A DNA stretch of 64,000 nucleotides, from NCBI RefSeq assembly GCF_965228705.1, contig NZ_OZ245832.1:1240001-1304000 (forward strand). The letters are read 5' to 3'. Below, one piece after another: positions 34,594 through 42,840 of this stretch (positions within the stretch are counted from its first letter, which is position 1; every line of letters starts with the position of its first letter). Source of the stretch: Croceimicrobium sp965228705 (GTDB lineage: Bacteria; Bacteroidota; Bacteroidia; Flavobacteriales; Schleiferiaceae). Below the pieces are notes generated by a model that saw nothing but the letters and a program-made list of their open reading frames with translations, did not search any database and was not told the DNA's origin. The translations under genes were made by a program, and so were the position numbers.

Positions 34594-35690
34594 TGCAGGC
34601 TCCAATATTACATATATCAACTGCAAGGTCCTGGCGCGGGGGCGAACAACAAATAGCCTACCTCTGTTTGGAATTGCAAAAGCTGGGTGTTGAGCAGCAT
34701 ATTGCCTGCATTGCCAATGCGCCATTGCATCACTGGGCCCTGGAACATAAAATTCCTGTTTTGGCCTTAGCTAAAGCCAGCTCCATTGATTTGCGCTTTT
34801 CGGCACGTCTCAATCGATATCACAAACAAAACAAAATTGGCTTGTGGCATGCGCATGATGCCCACGCGCATGGCTTTGCTGTATATGCCCAACATTTCTT
34901 CTCTGCCTCCTGCCCATTGGTGGTATCTCGCCGAGTAGATTTTCCGGTAGCCCGCTCACGCATGAGTGCCTTTAAATACAATCATGCCTCCGTTTCACGC
35001 TACCTCTGTGTAAGTGATGCCATTGCTGAAATTTTACGAAAGAGCCTCAAAAACCCTCAGCGTGTATTTACTGTTCATAGCGCGATTGACTCTTCTCGTT
35101 TTGAAGGGGTAGAAAAAGGAAAACTTAGGGCAGAGTTCCCACAATTTGCAGAGCAAAAATGGATTGGCAATGTGGCGGCTCTTACCGGGCATAAAGATCT
35201 GTTCACCTTTATGGATACGGCTAAAAATTTGTTAGCCAAGCGCGAGGACCTGCATTTTTTCATCGCAGGGAAGGGTGAACTGGAAACTGAATTAAAAACC
35301 TATCAGCAAAAGCTGGGACTGGAAAAACAATTAACTTTTTTAGGCTTTCGCCAGGATATTCCAGAAATATTGGCCGATCTCGATTGTTTCCTTTTTAGCT
35401 CGGAAATGGAAGGCTTGGGAACTTCGGTTTTAGATGCCTTTGCCAGCGAAACTCCAGTAGTTGCCACTAATGCCGGTGGAATCCCGGAAATGGTGAAAGA
35501 TCAAAAAAGCGGAATACTCTGCAATGTAAAAGACGCATCAGCCTTAGCTAAAGGAGTAATGCAAGTCTTAGAAAATCCTGACTTAGCCTCGCAATTATGC
35601 CAGGAAGCAAAGGAAATTCTAAGAGAATTTAGCCCCTCTAAAATGGCCGCGAATACCTTAAAACATTATCAAGAGCTTTCGGTTTCTTAA
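34593..35690 (+). CDS. Glycosyltransferase family 4
   Basis: A 365-residue GT-B transferase, with WRGGEQQIAYLCLEL near the N-terminus and FSSEMEGLGTSVLDAFASE followed by NAGGIPEMV as the nucleotide-sugar site. It overlaps the preceding stop as TGATG. It is third of three contiguous glycosyltransferase genes, so a glycan-assembly operon; the acceptor is unknown. Confidence 0.9.
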   Translation: MQAPILHISTARSWRGGEQQIAYLCLELQKLGVEQHIACIANAPLHHWALEHKIPVLALAKASSIDLRFSARLNRYHKQNKIGLWHAHDAHAHGFAVYAQHFFSASCPLVVSRRVDFPVARSRMSAFKYNHASVSRYLCVSDAIAEILRKSLKNPQRVFTVHSAIDSSRFEGVEKGKLRAEFPQFAEQKWIGNVAALTGHKDLFTFMDTAKNLLAKREDLHFFIAGKGELETELKTYQQKLGLEKQLTFLGFRQDIPEILADLDCFLFSSEMEGLGTSVLDAFASETPVVATNAGGIPEMVKDQKSGILCNVKDASALAKGVMQVLENPDLASQLCQEAKEILREFSPSKMAANTLKHYQELSVS

Positions 35691-35705
35691 GCTTAGAGAA
35701 AGCCC

Positions 35706-35713
35706 TATTTTTG
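35706..35713 (+). promoter_or_regulatory. Predicted -7 box for the 35730 gene
   Basis: TATTTTTG matches TAnnTTTG exactly, ends 16 bp before the ATG at 35730 and lies in the short gap after the glycosyltransferase. Confidence 0.5.
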
Positions 35714-35729
35714 CAGCACATTTCAGCGC

Positions 35730-36080
35730 ATGTCCGTAGTATTTTTTAGCATCACTGCCCTGGTAATTATCGGGCTTCTGTTCTTATTTCACCGAAAGAT
35801 GGCCTTGCAAATGCAGTATTTGCAGATTAAAGCCGGTAAAAAGGCCGCCCCGCTAAAGAGCTTTCTACTTTTTGATTGGAAGGATAATCAAGCGCGTAAC
35901 CTCCGTGCTGAGGCTTTCTTGCTCTTCCCCATGCTTTATGCCGTTCCCATTGAAGAAAATGAAAAAGGGGAACTATTGGAAATCAAGCAAAAGATTAAGC
36001 GCAGTCATGTGGGAATCTATTTTTGTTTGATTCTCTTTATTGTACTCGGTATTTTATCCGAAAAAGTAATTCCCGCCTAA
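35730..36080 (+). CDS. Small two-helix membrane protein, unknown
   Basis: A 116-residue protein with an N-terminal helix (about 4-22) and a C-terminal helix (about 93-112) joined by a basic, then acidic, cytoplasmic-type loop. No domain is recognised. It ends 4 bp before the CCA-adding enzyme gene. Confidence 0.75.
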   Translation: MSVVFFSITALVIIGLLFLFHRKMALQMQYLQIKAGKKAAPLKSFLLFDWKDNQARNLRAEAFLLFPMLYAVPIEENEKGELLEIKQKIKRSHVGIYFCLILFIVLGILSEKVIPA

Positions 36081-36084
36081 AGCC

Positions 36085-37512
36085 ATGCAAAAAGCACTGG
36101 ATCATCCTATATTTCGCACCCTGAGCGAAGCAGCAGACCATCTGGGTGTAGAAGCTTATGTAATTGGTGGCTTTGTACGCGATAGGCTCCTCCAAAGAAA
36201 GGACCCCAAGGATATTGATGTAGTAGCTGTAGGCTCTGGTATCGCTCTGGCACAAGAAGTTGCCAAGCGGCTCGGGGGCCGAAAGGTAAACGTCTTTAAA
36301 AACTTTGGTACGGCTCAAATCAAACTGAGCAAGGAAGATTTGGAATTGGAATTTGTGGGCGCGCGCAAAGAATCCTATCAGCGGGATAGCCGCAAACCTA
36401 TTGTGGAAGACGGCAGCCGCGAAGACGATCAAAAGCGGCGCGACTTTACCATAAATGCATTGGCCCTGGGCCTTAATAAAGAAAATTACGGTGAGCTGCT
36501 CGATCCCTTTGGAGGCATTCAGGATCTGAATGAAGGGATTATCCGTACCCCCTTAGACCCGGAAATCACCTTTAGTGATGATCCCCTGCGAATGATGCGC
36601 GCGATTCGCTTTGCTACGCAATTAGACTTTAGCATTACTGAGGAGTGCTTGCAAGCGATCCATAATCAACATCAACGCTTGGAGATCATTAGTATGGAGC
36701 GTATTGTAGAAGAACTCCATAAAATAATGGCTGCCCCCAAGCCCTCCAAAGGCCTAATCCTTCTCTATCGCAGTGGTTTATTGCAACACTTCTTACCGGA
36801 AGTTGTAGACCTGGCCGGAGTAGAAGAATTAGAGGGACAAAGTCATAAAGACAATTTTTACCATACCGCCATTGTAGTGGATAATGTGGCTGCCCGCAGT
36901 GAAAACCTCTGGTTGCGCTATGCGGCGCTCTTCCATGATATTGGCAAACCACCCACCAAGAAGTTTGTAAAGGGCACTGGCTGGACCTTTCATAGTCATG
37001 AATTTGTAGGCTCTAAGATGGTGAAGAAGATCTTCCGCCGTTTAAAACTACCGCTTGGTGAGCCTATGAAATATGTGCAGAAAATGGTATTGCTCAGTTC
37101 TCGGCCCCAGGCAGTGGCGGAGGAACAAGCTACCGATTCGGCAGCCCGCCGGCTATTATTCGATGCCGGAGAGGATATTGATGAATTAATGATTCTTTGT
37201 GAGTCGGATTTAACCACTCGCAATGAAAAGAAGAAAAAGCGCTATCTGGCTAAATATCAAGAGGTACGCGATAAGTTAATCGAAGTGGAAGAAAAAGACC
37301 GCTTGCGTCAGTTTCAACCTCCGGTGGATGGAATGGAAATCATGCAAATCTTTGATTTAAAGCCTGGTCCGGAAATTGGAAACTTGAAAAGCGCCGTTAA
37401 GGATGCTATCTTAGACGGAGAAATCGAAAACGATCGCGAACAAGCCTTGCGCTTTTTATATGATAAAGCCCGCTCTATGGGCCTGGAACCAAAACAAGAT
37501 CATGAGCATTAA
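36085..37512 (+). CDS. CCA tRNA nucleotidyltransferase with HD domain
   Basis: A 475-residue enzyme adding CCA to tRNA 3' ends. The nucleotidyltransferase head shows VIGGFVRDRLLQ and DPKDIDVVAVG (the Asp pair), then EFVGARKES, RRDFTINALAL and DPLRMMRAIRFATQLDF. A C-terminal HD domain has the H..HD pattern in YHTAIVV and ALFHDIGKP. Length is normal for bacterial HD-type enzymes. The next gene begins 11 bp inside its end. Confidence 0.93.
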   Translation: MQKALDHPIFRTLSEAADHLGVEAYVIGGFVRDRLLQRKDPKDIDVVAVGSGIALAQEVAKRLGGRKVNVFKNFGTAQIKLSKEDLELEFVGARKESYQRDSRKPIVEDGSREDDQKRRDFTINALALGLNKENYGELLDPFGGIQDLNEGIIRTPLDPEITFSDDPLRMMRAIRFATQLDFSITEECLQAIHNQHQRLEIISMERIVEELHKIMAAPKPSKGLILLYRSGLLQHFLPEVVDLAGVEELEGQSHKDNFYHTAIVVDNVAARSENLWLRYAALFHDIGKPPTKKFVKGTGWTFHSHEFVGSKMVKKIFRRLKLPLGEPMKYVQKMVLLSSRPQAVAEEQATDSAARRLLFDAGEDIDELMILCESDLTTRNEKKKKRYLAKYQEVRDKLIEVEEKDRLRQFQPPVDGMEIMQIFDLKPGPEIGNLKSAVKDAILDGEIENDREQALRFLYDKARSMGLEPKQDHEH

Positions 37513-37987
37513 AATACGAGTGGTCCTCGACTGGGAGGAAGAAGATGTATTACGTGACCTTCTCGTACCCGCAGACCTCAATTTAGATCAATTGCATTTA
37601 GCCATTCTGCAAAGCTTTCAATTAAGCCCGGGAGAAATGGCCAGTTTCTACCATAGTAATGAAGATTGGGAGCAAGGGCATGAAATTCCTTTGATGCCCT
37701 TCGATGATCGCCAAACCAGCATGAAAGACCTACAAGTTCAACATGTCCTGGGTGAAGAAGGTGACCGTCTGCTTTATGTTTATGATTTTCTGGAAATGTG
37801 GACCTTCTTCCTCGAAGTACTTTCCGCGGAAGGGCCGGATACAGAGCGCAGCAAAGTGGTATTAATTCAAGGGATGCGACCAGAGGAAGCCCCTAAAAGA
37901 CCCGAGGCCCAAGGGTCTAATGATCTTTTTGCTGATCTGGACCTGGACCTCGATGAATTTAACGATTTTGACGACTATCAAGAGTAG
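37502..37987 (+). CDS. Plasmid pRiA4b ORF-3-like protein
   Basis: A 161-residue protein with the pRiA4b ORF-3/TnpR-passenger fold: LNLDQLHLAILQSF, then YDFLEMWTFFLEVL near the middle and a very acidic tail (DLDLDLDEFNDFDDY). Members were first seen in mobile elements, but many are chromosomal with unknown function. It starts inside the CCA-enzyme gene (37502, MSIKI), so it is domesticated and co-transcribed; no transposase is nearby. Confidence 0.8.
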   Translation: MSIKIRVVLDWEEEDVLRDLLVPADLNLDQLHLAILQSFQLSPGEMASFYHSNEDWEQGHEIPLMPFDDRQTSMKDLQVQHVLGEEGDRLLYVYDFLEMWTFFLEVLSAEGPDTERSKVVLIQGMRPEEAPKRPEAQGSNDLFADLDLDLDEFNDFDDYQE

Positions 37988-38280
37988 CTGATCTCTACCG
38001 AGTGTATACGATGTACGGGAATTAAACGTCCGGCCTTTAATAGCACTTTATTATCTGTGATGGCCCAGATGGTGGTATACACCTCTTTAAGTCCATCCTC
38101 ATCCTCAAAGCGGATTAAAACTTTATGCTTTTGTAAATTTCCTAAGCTGGTTGCACGGTGCAATACCAACTTACGTTCGTTTAAGTCTTCTGCTCGGGAT
38201 AATACTTCTTGCGCGGGAAAGCGCAAATTGTCGATCAACTCTTTTTCAATGCGTTTAATCGCGTTCGTATTGTTTCCCAT
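37978..38280 (-). CDS. Conserved-looking small protein, unknown
   Basis: A 100-residue soluble protein with a helical N-terminus and a strand-rich second half (KVLIRFEDEDGLKEVYTTIW, then LIPVHRIHSVEI). It converges on the preceding gene with a 10-bp overlap. I recognise no family. It is upstream of and divergent from the ABC exporter at 38352. Confidence 0.7.
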   Translation of the reverse strand: MGNNTNAIKRIEKELIDNLRFPAQEVLSRAEDLNERKLVLHRATSLGNLQKHKVLIRFEDEDGLKEVYTTIWAITDNKVLLKAGRLIPVHRIHSVEISYS

Positions 38281-38351
38281 AGCCCCTCTTTTATATTATT
38301 GATGTTTTTAAATTTACGAAATTTTCCGCTCATTTTTAAGCCCATCTAAAT

Positions 38352-39242
38352 TTGGATACCGTCCTTAAGCTCGAAAAGCTCAGTAAACATTATGGCCGCA
38401 TTAAAGCGGTAAACGAAGTTAGTTTCGCGGTCCCCAAGGGCAGTGTTTTTGGAATTTTAGGTCCGAATGGCAGCGGTAAAACTACCACCCTGGGTATGAT
38501 TCTCGGGGTTATACAGCCCCTTTCCGGCTCTTTCAGTTGGTTTAATAGCCAATCCCCTCAAGAAGCGAAAAAGCATATTGGTGCCTTATTGGAAACGCCC
38601 AATTTTTATCCTTATATGACCGCGCGGCAAAACCTAACTTTAAGTGCCAAAGTAAAGCAGATTAAAGCGCCTAATATTGAGGAGGTTTTAGAGCAAGTGA
38701 AACTTCTGGATCGGGCCGATGATAAGTTCAAGACCTATTCCCTGGGCATGAAGCAACGCCTGGCCATTGCCTCTGCCCTATTAGGCACTCCTGAAGTACT
38801 GGTTTTAGACGAACCCACTAATGGCTTAGACCCTAGAGGTATTGCTGAAGTACGCCAGTTAATATTAGATATCGCTGCTCGGGGTATTACGGTTTTAATG
38901 GCCAGTCATATCCTCGCCGAAGTAGAAAAAGTTTGCGATCATGTGGTAGTGCTTCAAAACGGAATATTGCGCTTTGAAGGCTTGGCTAGCGAATTATCAG
39001 GCGAAGCGGCTTTATTGCGAATTAGGGCTAATAACAGTGCTAGCTTAGAAGATAGCCTAAAGCAACACCCACAAATCAAGGCTATCCAACAAGACGGTCA
39101 TTTCTTTGATTTGGAAGTTGATCCTGAATTAAATGCTGAAGAACTCAATCAGTGGTTAGCCGAACGCCAAATTTACCTGAACCACCTGGAGCTAAAACAG
39201 GCTGGTTTAGAAGAAGGATTTTTAAAACTGATTGACTCATGA
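38352..39242 (+). CDS. ABC transporter ATP-binding protein
   Basis: A 296-residue ATPase: Walker A GPNGSGKTTTLGMI, signature YSLGMKQRLAIA and Walker B VLVLDEPTNGLDPRG. It resembles the ATPase of ABC-2 or bacitracin-type exporters. The only plausible start is TTG 38352, since no ATG or GTG lies between the upstream in-frame TAA (38337) and the Walker region. That TTG is also the end of a promoter-like TAAATTTG (38347-38354), so the transcript would need another promoter. The permease follows at ATGA. Confidence 0.9.
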   Translation: MDTVLKLEKLSKHYGRIKAVNEVSFAVPKGSVFGILGPNGSGKTTTLGMILGVIQPLSGSFSWFNSQSPQEAKKHIGALLETPNFYPYMTARQNLTLSAKVKQIKAPNIEEVLEQVKLLDRADDKFKTYSLGMKQRLAIASALLGTPEVLVLDEPTNGLDPRGIAEVRQLILDIAARGITVLMASHILAEVEKVCDHVVVLQNGILRFEGLASELSGEAALLRIRANNSASLEDSLKQHPQIKAIQQDGHFFDLEVDPELNAEELNQWLAERQIYLNHLELKQAGLEEGFLKLIDS

Positions 39243-40078
39243 TGCGTCTCATTGCAATTGAATGGTATAAGTTGCGTACGCACCGTTTTTTCTGGTGGGG
39301 CATGGGTCTTTTCCTGCTATTATTATCGGTCTTACTATGGACCTTCGGTAAAATCCCCCTTCCGGGTGGTGGACCAAAAGCTGAAGATGCTGCTGATGCG
39401 GGCATGGCCATGATGCTTCTCCCCCGAACTTTCGAGGAAGCAGGATTTTATCGTTTACCTATGATCTGGCAAAACGCCACCTTCTGGGCCAGCTTCTTTA
39501 AGTTTATTCCGGCTTTCTTACTGCTCTTTTTTGTCAGCTCCGAATTCGAATACCGTACCTACCGTCAAAATATTATTGATGGCCTTTCGGTGGGTCAGTT
39601 TTTCCTTTCCAAGGTGTTTACCCTGGTACTCTTCTCTGTACTCAGTACCATCGTTGTAGGAATTACAGTTATCGGATTGGCCTATGCGAATAATGATATG
39701 TCCGAGGCCAATTTATGGGCCGAAAGTGAATTTCTGATCGGGTTTTTCATGGAGACCTTCTTTATACTCTGCATGGCCTTATTTCTGGGTTTCCTGACCA
39801 AGAAGAGCGTGATCACCATAGTAATCCTCATTATGTATTACTATGTGGTAGAGCAGTTTTTAGGTTATTGGCTCAGTGAGCCTGGCGAAGCTTTTTTCGA
39901 TTACCTCCCTACGCGACCGTCTCGAAGCCTGGTACCGGAACCCATCAGTCGTATTCTCGATTTCTTTGGACAGCGAGAAGCCCCTACTTTAAACTGGCAT
40001 ATGTGGTGGGTTTCCCTGGCTTACAGTTTAGTATTTCTCTTTAGTTCTTATTTCTTGATCCGTAAAAGAGACCTTTAA
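39239..40078 (+). CDS. ABC-2-type permease
   Basis: A 279-residue inner-membrane protein with about six hydrophobic helices and the FEYRTYRQNIIDGLS segment common to ABC-2 permeases. Together with the ATPase it forms an exporter; the substrate is unknown. Its ATG overlaps the ATPase stop and its TAA overlaps the channel gene ATG. Confidence 0.88.
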   Translation: MMRLIAIEWYKLRTHRFFWWGMGLFLLLLSVLLWTFGKIPLPGGGPKAEDAADAGMAMMLLPRTFEEAGFYRLPMIWQNATFWASFFKFIPAFLLLFFVSSEFEYRTYRQNIIDGLSVGQFFLSKVFTLVLFSVLSTIVVGITVIGLAYANNDMSEANLWAESEFLIGFFMETFFILCMALFLGFLTKKSVITIVILIMYYYVVEQFLGYWLSEPGEAFFDYLPTRPSRSLVPEPISRILDFFGQREAPTLNWHMWWVSLAYSLVFLFSSYFLIRKRDL

Positions 40079-40899
40079 TGCTGGAACCCGCAGAAAAAGA
40101 CTGGAGAAAAAAATGGTATCATATCATTTTCGAATCGGATACTCCCTCCGGTAAACGTTTCGATGTACTTCTTTTAATCGCCATTTTAAGTAGCCTACTG
40201 GTAATTATGCTGGAAAGCGTTCCAAAGCTTCGGGAGCAATATCAGGAGCAATTTGTGATGCTGGAATGGTTTTTTACCATCCTCTTTTCCATAGAATATC
40301 TAGTGCGCTTGGCGATAGTAAAACGCCCCATTACTTATGTATGGAGCTTTTATGGCATCATCGATTTGGTGTCTACCCTTCCCTCCTATTTAGCTATGGT
40401 TTTAGGCGGTGCCCAATATTTCATAGTGATACGCAGTTTGCGATTATTACGGGTTTTTAGGGTGCTGAAAATGGTCCGCTTTATCGGTGAAGCCAATGTT
40501 TTGGGAACTGCCTTGCGCGCCTCCCGCCATAAAATTGCCGTATTTCTGATTGCCGTAATCTGTATCAATTTCATCATGGGTACGGTAATGTATCTGGTAG
40601 AAGGACCGGAAAATGGTTTCAAGAGCATTCCCGTTAGTATCTATTGGTGCATAGTAACTTTAACCACCGTTGGTTATGGCGACATTAGTCCGGCTACTCC
40701 TTTAGGGCAATTTATTGCCTCTGTGATTATGATTATGGGCTATGGCGTAATCGCAGTCCCCACCGGAATTGTGACCTCAGAAATCACGCGCAGTCAAAGC
40801 AAAGAAGAAACGAACGGTGGCCAAAGCTGTTCCAATTGTAAGGCCCAGAACTTAGATGTTCAAGCCAAATACTGTCAACATTGTGGAACAGAGCTCTAA
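40078..40899 (+). CDS. Voltage-gated-type potassium channel with C-terminal zinc ribbon
   Basis: A 273-residue six-helix ion channel. The S4-like segment SLRLLRVFRVLKMVRF has spaced Arg/Lys, the pore has TLTTVGYGD (K+ filter), and the last helix precedes a cytosolic tail with CSNCKAQNL and YCQHCGTEL, a four-Cys zinc ribbon. Such ribbons are seen in some bacterial Kv-like channels, where they may gate. Gene order with exporter, miaA and lpxK looks operonic rather than functional. Confidence 0.9.
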   Translation: MLEPAEKDWRKKWYHIIFESDTPSGKRFDVLLLIAILSSLLVIMLESVPKLREQYQEQFVMLEWFFTILFSIEYLVRLAIVKRPITYVWSFYGIIDLVSTLPSYLAMVLGGAQYFIVIRSLRLLRVFRVLKMVRFIGEANVLGTALRASRHKIAVFLIAVICINFIMGTVMYLVEGPENGFKSIPVSIYWCIVTLTTVGYGDISPATPLGQFIASVIMIMGYGVIAVPTGIVTSEITRSQSKEETNGGQSCSNCKAQNLDVQAKYCQHCGTEL

Positions 40900-41785
40900 G
40901 AAATCCATTTGGTGTATTGCCGGACCTACTGCAGTAGGTAAAACCTCCGTAGCTATAGAATTGGCGGAAGCATTGGGCACGGAGATTATCTCTTTTGATT
41001 CCCGGCAGTTTTACCGTGAAATTCCAATTGGTACTGCCGCTCCCACGGTACTGGAACGCCAGCGCATAAAGCATCACTTTATTTTAGATCGCAGTGTCAA
41101 GGATGAGTTTAATGCGGCCGCTTTCGCGGAAGATGCCGCCATTCGCATTGCTGAACTACATCAGAAATACGATACCCTTATTTTGGTAGGTGGAAGCGGG
41201 CTCTATCTTAAAGCCTTAATTGAAGGTTTTGATGAAATGCCTGAGGTGGCAGCCGGAATCCGTGAAGAACTCCAAGCAGAATTGGATACGCACGGTATTG
41301 AAAGCCTGCAGAAAGAGCTGCGATCCAGCGACCCCGACTATTATGCGCAAATGGACATTCAAAATCCACAGCGCCTAATTCGAGCTTTGGAGGTAATTCG
41401 CAGCAGTGGAAAGCCCTATAGTTCCTTTCGCAATCAGGCGAAGAAGCAATTACCTTATAGCGTGCGCAAAATAGGCCTGGAAATCGATCGAAGCGAACTC
41501 TACGATCGCATCAATCGCCGGGTAGGCTTAATGGTATCTGAAGGACTCTTGGAAGAAGCACGTCCCCTTATCGCATTAAAGGAGCTTAATGCCCTGCAAA
41601 CCGTAGGTTATAAGGAGCTCTTCCCCTACTTTGAAGGAGCCTACGATTTAGAATTCGCCCTGGATGAAATTCGAAAGAACAGTCGACGTTATGCCAAACG
41701 ACAAATGACCTGGTTTCGCAGAGAGCAAAATATGGAATGGTATCATCCCAAGGATTGGGAAAAGATCTTAATGAATAAAGCTTGA
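40856..41785 (+). CDS. miaA: tRNA dimethylallyltransferase
   Basis: A 309-residue enzyme adding a dimethylallyl group to A37 of tRNAs reading U-starting codons. It has AGPTAVGKTSVAIELAE (P-loop), FDSRQFYREIPIGTA, LVGGSGLYLKALIEG and a C-terminal SRRYAKRQMTWFR. ATG 40856 overlaps the channel gene by 44 bp, within its zinc-ribbon codons; GTG 40883 would reduce the overlap to 17 bp. Its DMAPP substrate links to the mevalonate/idi genes. Confidence 0.93.
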   Translation: MFKPNTVNIVEQSSKKSIWCIAGPTAVGKTSVAIELAEALGTEIISFDSRQFYREIPIGTAAPTVLERQRIKHHFILDRSVKDEFNAAAFAEDAAIRIAELHQKYDTLILVGGSGLYLKALIEGFDEMPEVAAGIREELQAELDTHGIESLQKELRSSDPDYYAQMDIQNPQRLIRALEVIRSSGKPYSSFRNQAKKQLPYSVRKIGLEIDRSELYDRINRRVGLMVSEGLLEEARPLIALKELNALQTVGYKELFPYFEGAYDLEFALDEIRKNSRRYAKRQMTWFRREQNMEWYHPKDWEKILMNKA

Positions 41786-42795
41786 ATCCAGCTCTGAAAA
41801 TACTATTACGTCCCTTAGGCATGCTTTACGATCTAATTACCACAGCTCGTAACCGAGCCTTTGATGAGGGTAGATTGGAAAGCTATCAAAGTAAAGTGCC
41901 AAGCATCGCCATTGGGAATCTTAGTATGGGAGGCACAGGTAAAACTCCTTTTACGGAGTTTCTGATTCAAAATTTGGATATTGATCCAAAAGCGGTGGTT
42001 TCCAGAGGCTATGGTCGTAAAAGTCGAGGCTTATTGGAAGTGGACCCCAATGGATCTGCAGAAGACTTTGGGGATGAAGCCCTGCAAATTGCCCAAAAGT
42101 TTCCAGTGCGAGTTTGGGTTTCTGAAAAGCGTAAGGCCGGGGTATTAGCGGCTGAAGAAGCCGGGGCCAAACTCATTCTACTCGATGATGCCTTTCAACA
42201 CCGCTATGTAAAAGCCCATCGCTATTTAATGCTGAGTCGTTTTGACCAGCCCTTCTTTAATGATTATGTGGTTCCGGCTGGTTATTTACGAGAATCCCGC
42301 AAAGGAGCTGAACGAGCAGACTTTATCATTTTCACTAAATGCCCTGCAAACTTAAATGCCAGTTTAAGGCAGAGATATATGCAGGCTACAGCCCGCTATA
42401 CCAAGGCCCAAGTACTTTTCAGTGAATTGAAATACGGCAAAATTCGTGATCAATTTGGAAATGAATTGGAGAAAGGGAAAGCATTGCATCTGATCACTGG
42501 AATTGCTGATACCAAAGCGATGATCGAATATTTGGAAATGGAATACTCAATCCTAAAGAATAATTCCTACCGCGATCATCATGCCTTTAGGGAAACCGAG
42601 CTGAAGTCGCATCTGGCGGAAGCCAAAAAAGCCAAAGCTGCCTTACTATGCACCGATAAAGATCGCGTGAAACTAGGACCATTATTGGATAAGATTGAAG
42701 CCGATTATCCTTTATACAGCCTTCCGGTAGAGCATGTTTTTAAGCCCGCAGATCAAAGTCGCTTATTAAGTGACCTAAAGTCCCTTTTTTCCTGA
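41782..42795 (+). CDS. lpxK: Tetraacyldisaccharide 4'-kinase
   Basis: A 337-residue membrane-associated kinase that phosphorylates lipid A precursor at the 4' position. The Walker motif is NLSMGGTGKTPFTEFL, then SRGYGRKSRG and LILLDDAFQHR. The start is TTG at 41782 (sharing TTGA with the miaA stop), because the ATG at 41821 would remove part of the N-terminal helix. Confidence 0.92.
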   Translation: MNPALKILLRPLGMLYDLITTARNRAFDEGRLESYQSKVPSIAIGNLSMGGTGKTPFTEFLIQNLDIDPKAVVSRGYGRKSRGLLEVDPNGSAEDFGDEALQIAQKFPVRVWVSEKRKAGVLAAEEAGAKLILLDDAFQHRYVKAHRYLMLSRFDQPFFNDYVVPAGYLRESRKGAERADFIIFTKCPANLNASLRQRYMQATARYTKAQVLFSELKYGKIRDQFGNELEKGKALHLITGIADTKAMIEYLEMEYSILKNNSYRDHHAFRETELKSHLAEAKKAKAALLCTDKDRVKLGPLLDKIEADYPLYSLPVEHVFKPADQSRLLSDLKSLFS

Positions 42796-42827
42796 TCTTC
42801 CACTTCTTCAGAGCCAAATTCATTTCG

Positions 42828-42835
42828 CATCTTTG
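42828..42835 (+). promoter_or_regulatory. Near-match -7 box for gatB
   Basis: CATCTTTG differs from TAnnTTTG only at the first base and ends 5 bp before the gatB ATG, the same spacing as two exact boxes in this window. Confidence 0.4.
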
Positions 42836-42840
42836 CACCC

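Noticed and set aside
37502..37987. Insertion sequence around the pRiA4b-like gene
   Set aside because: No transposase, terminal inverted repeats or target-site duplication are seen, and the gene overlaps the CCA-enzyme gene.
38347..38354. TAAATTTG as promoter of the ABC ATPase gene
   Set aside because: It overlaps the TTG start codon itself, so it cannot serve a transcript that includes that start; it is kept only as a note on the start choice.
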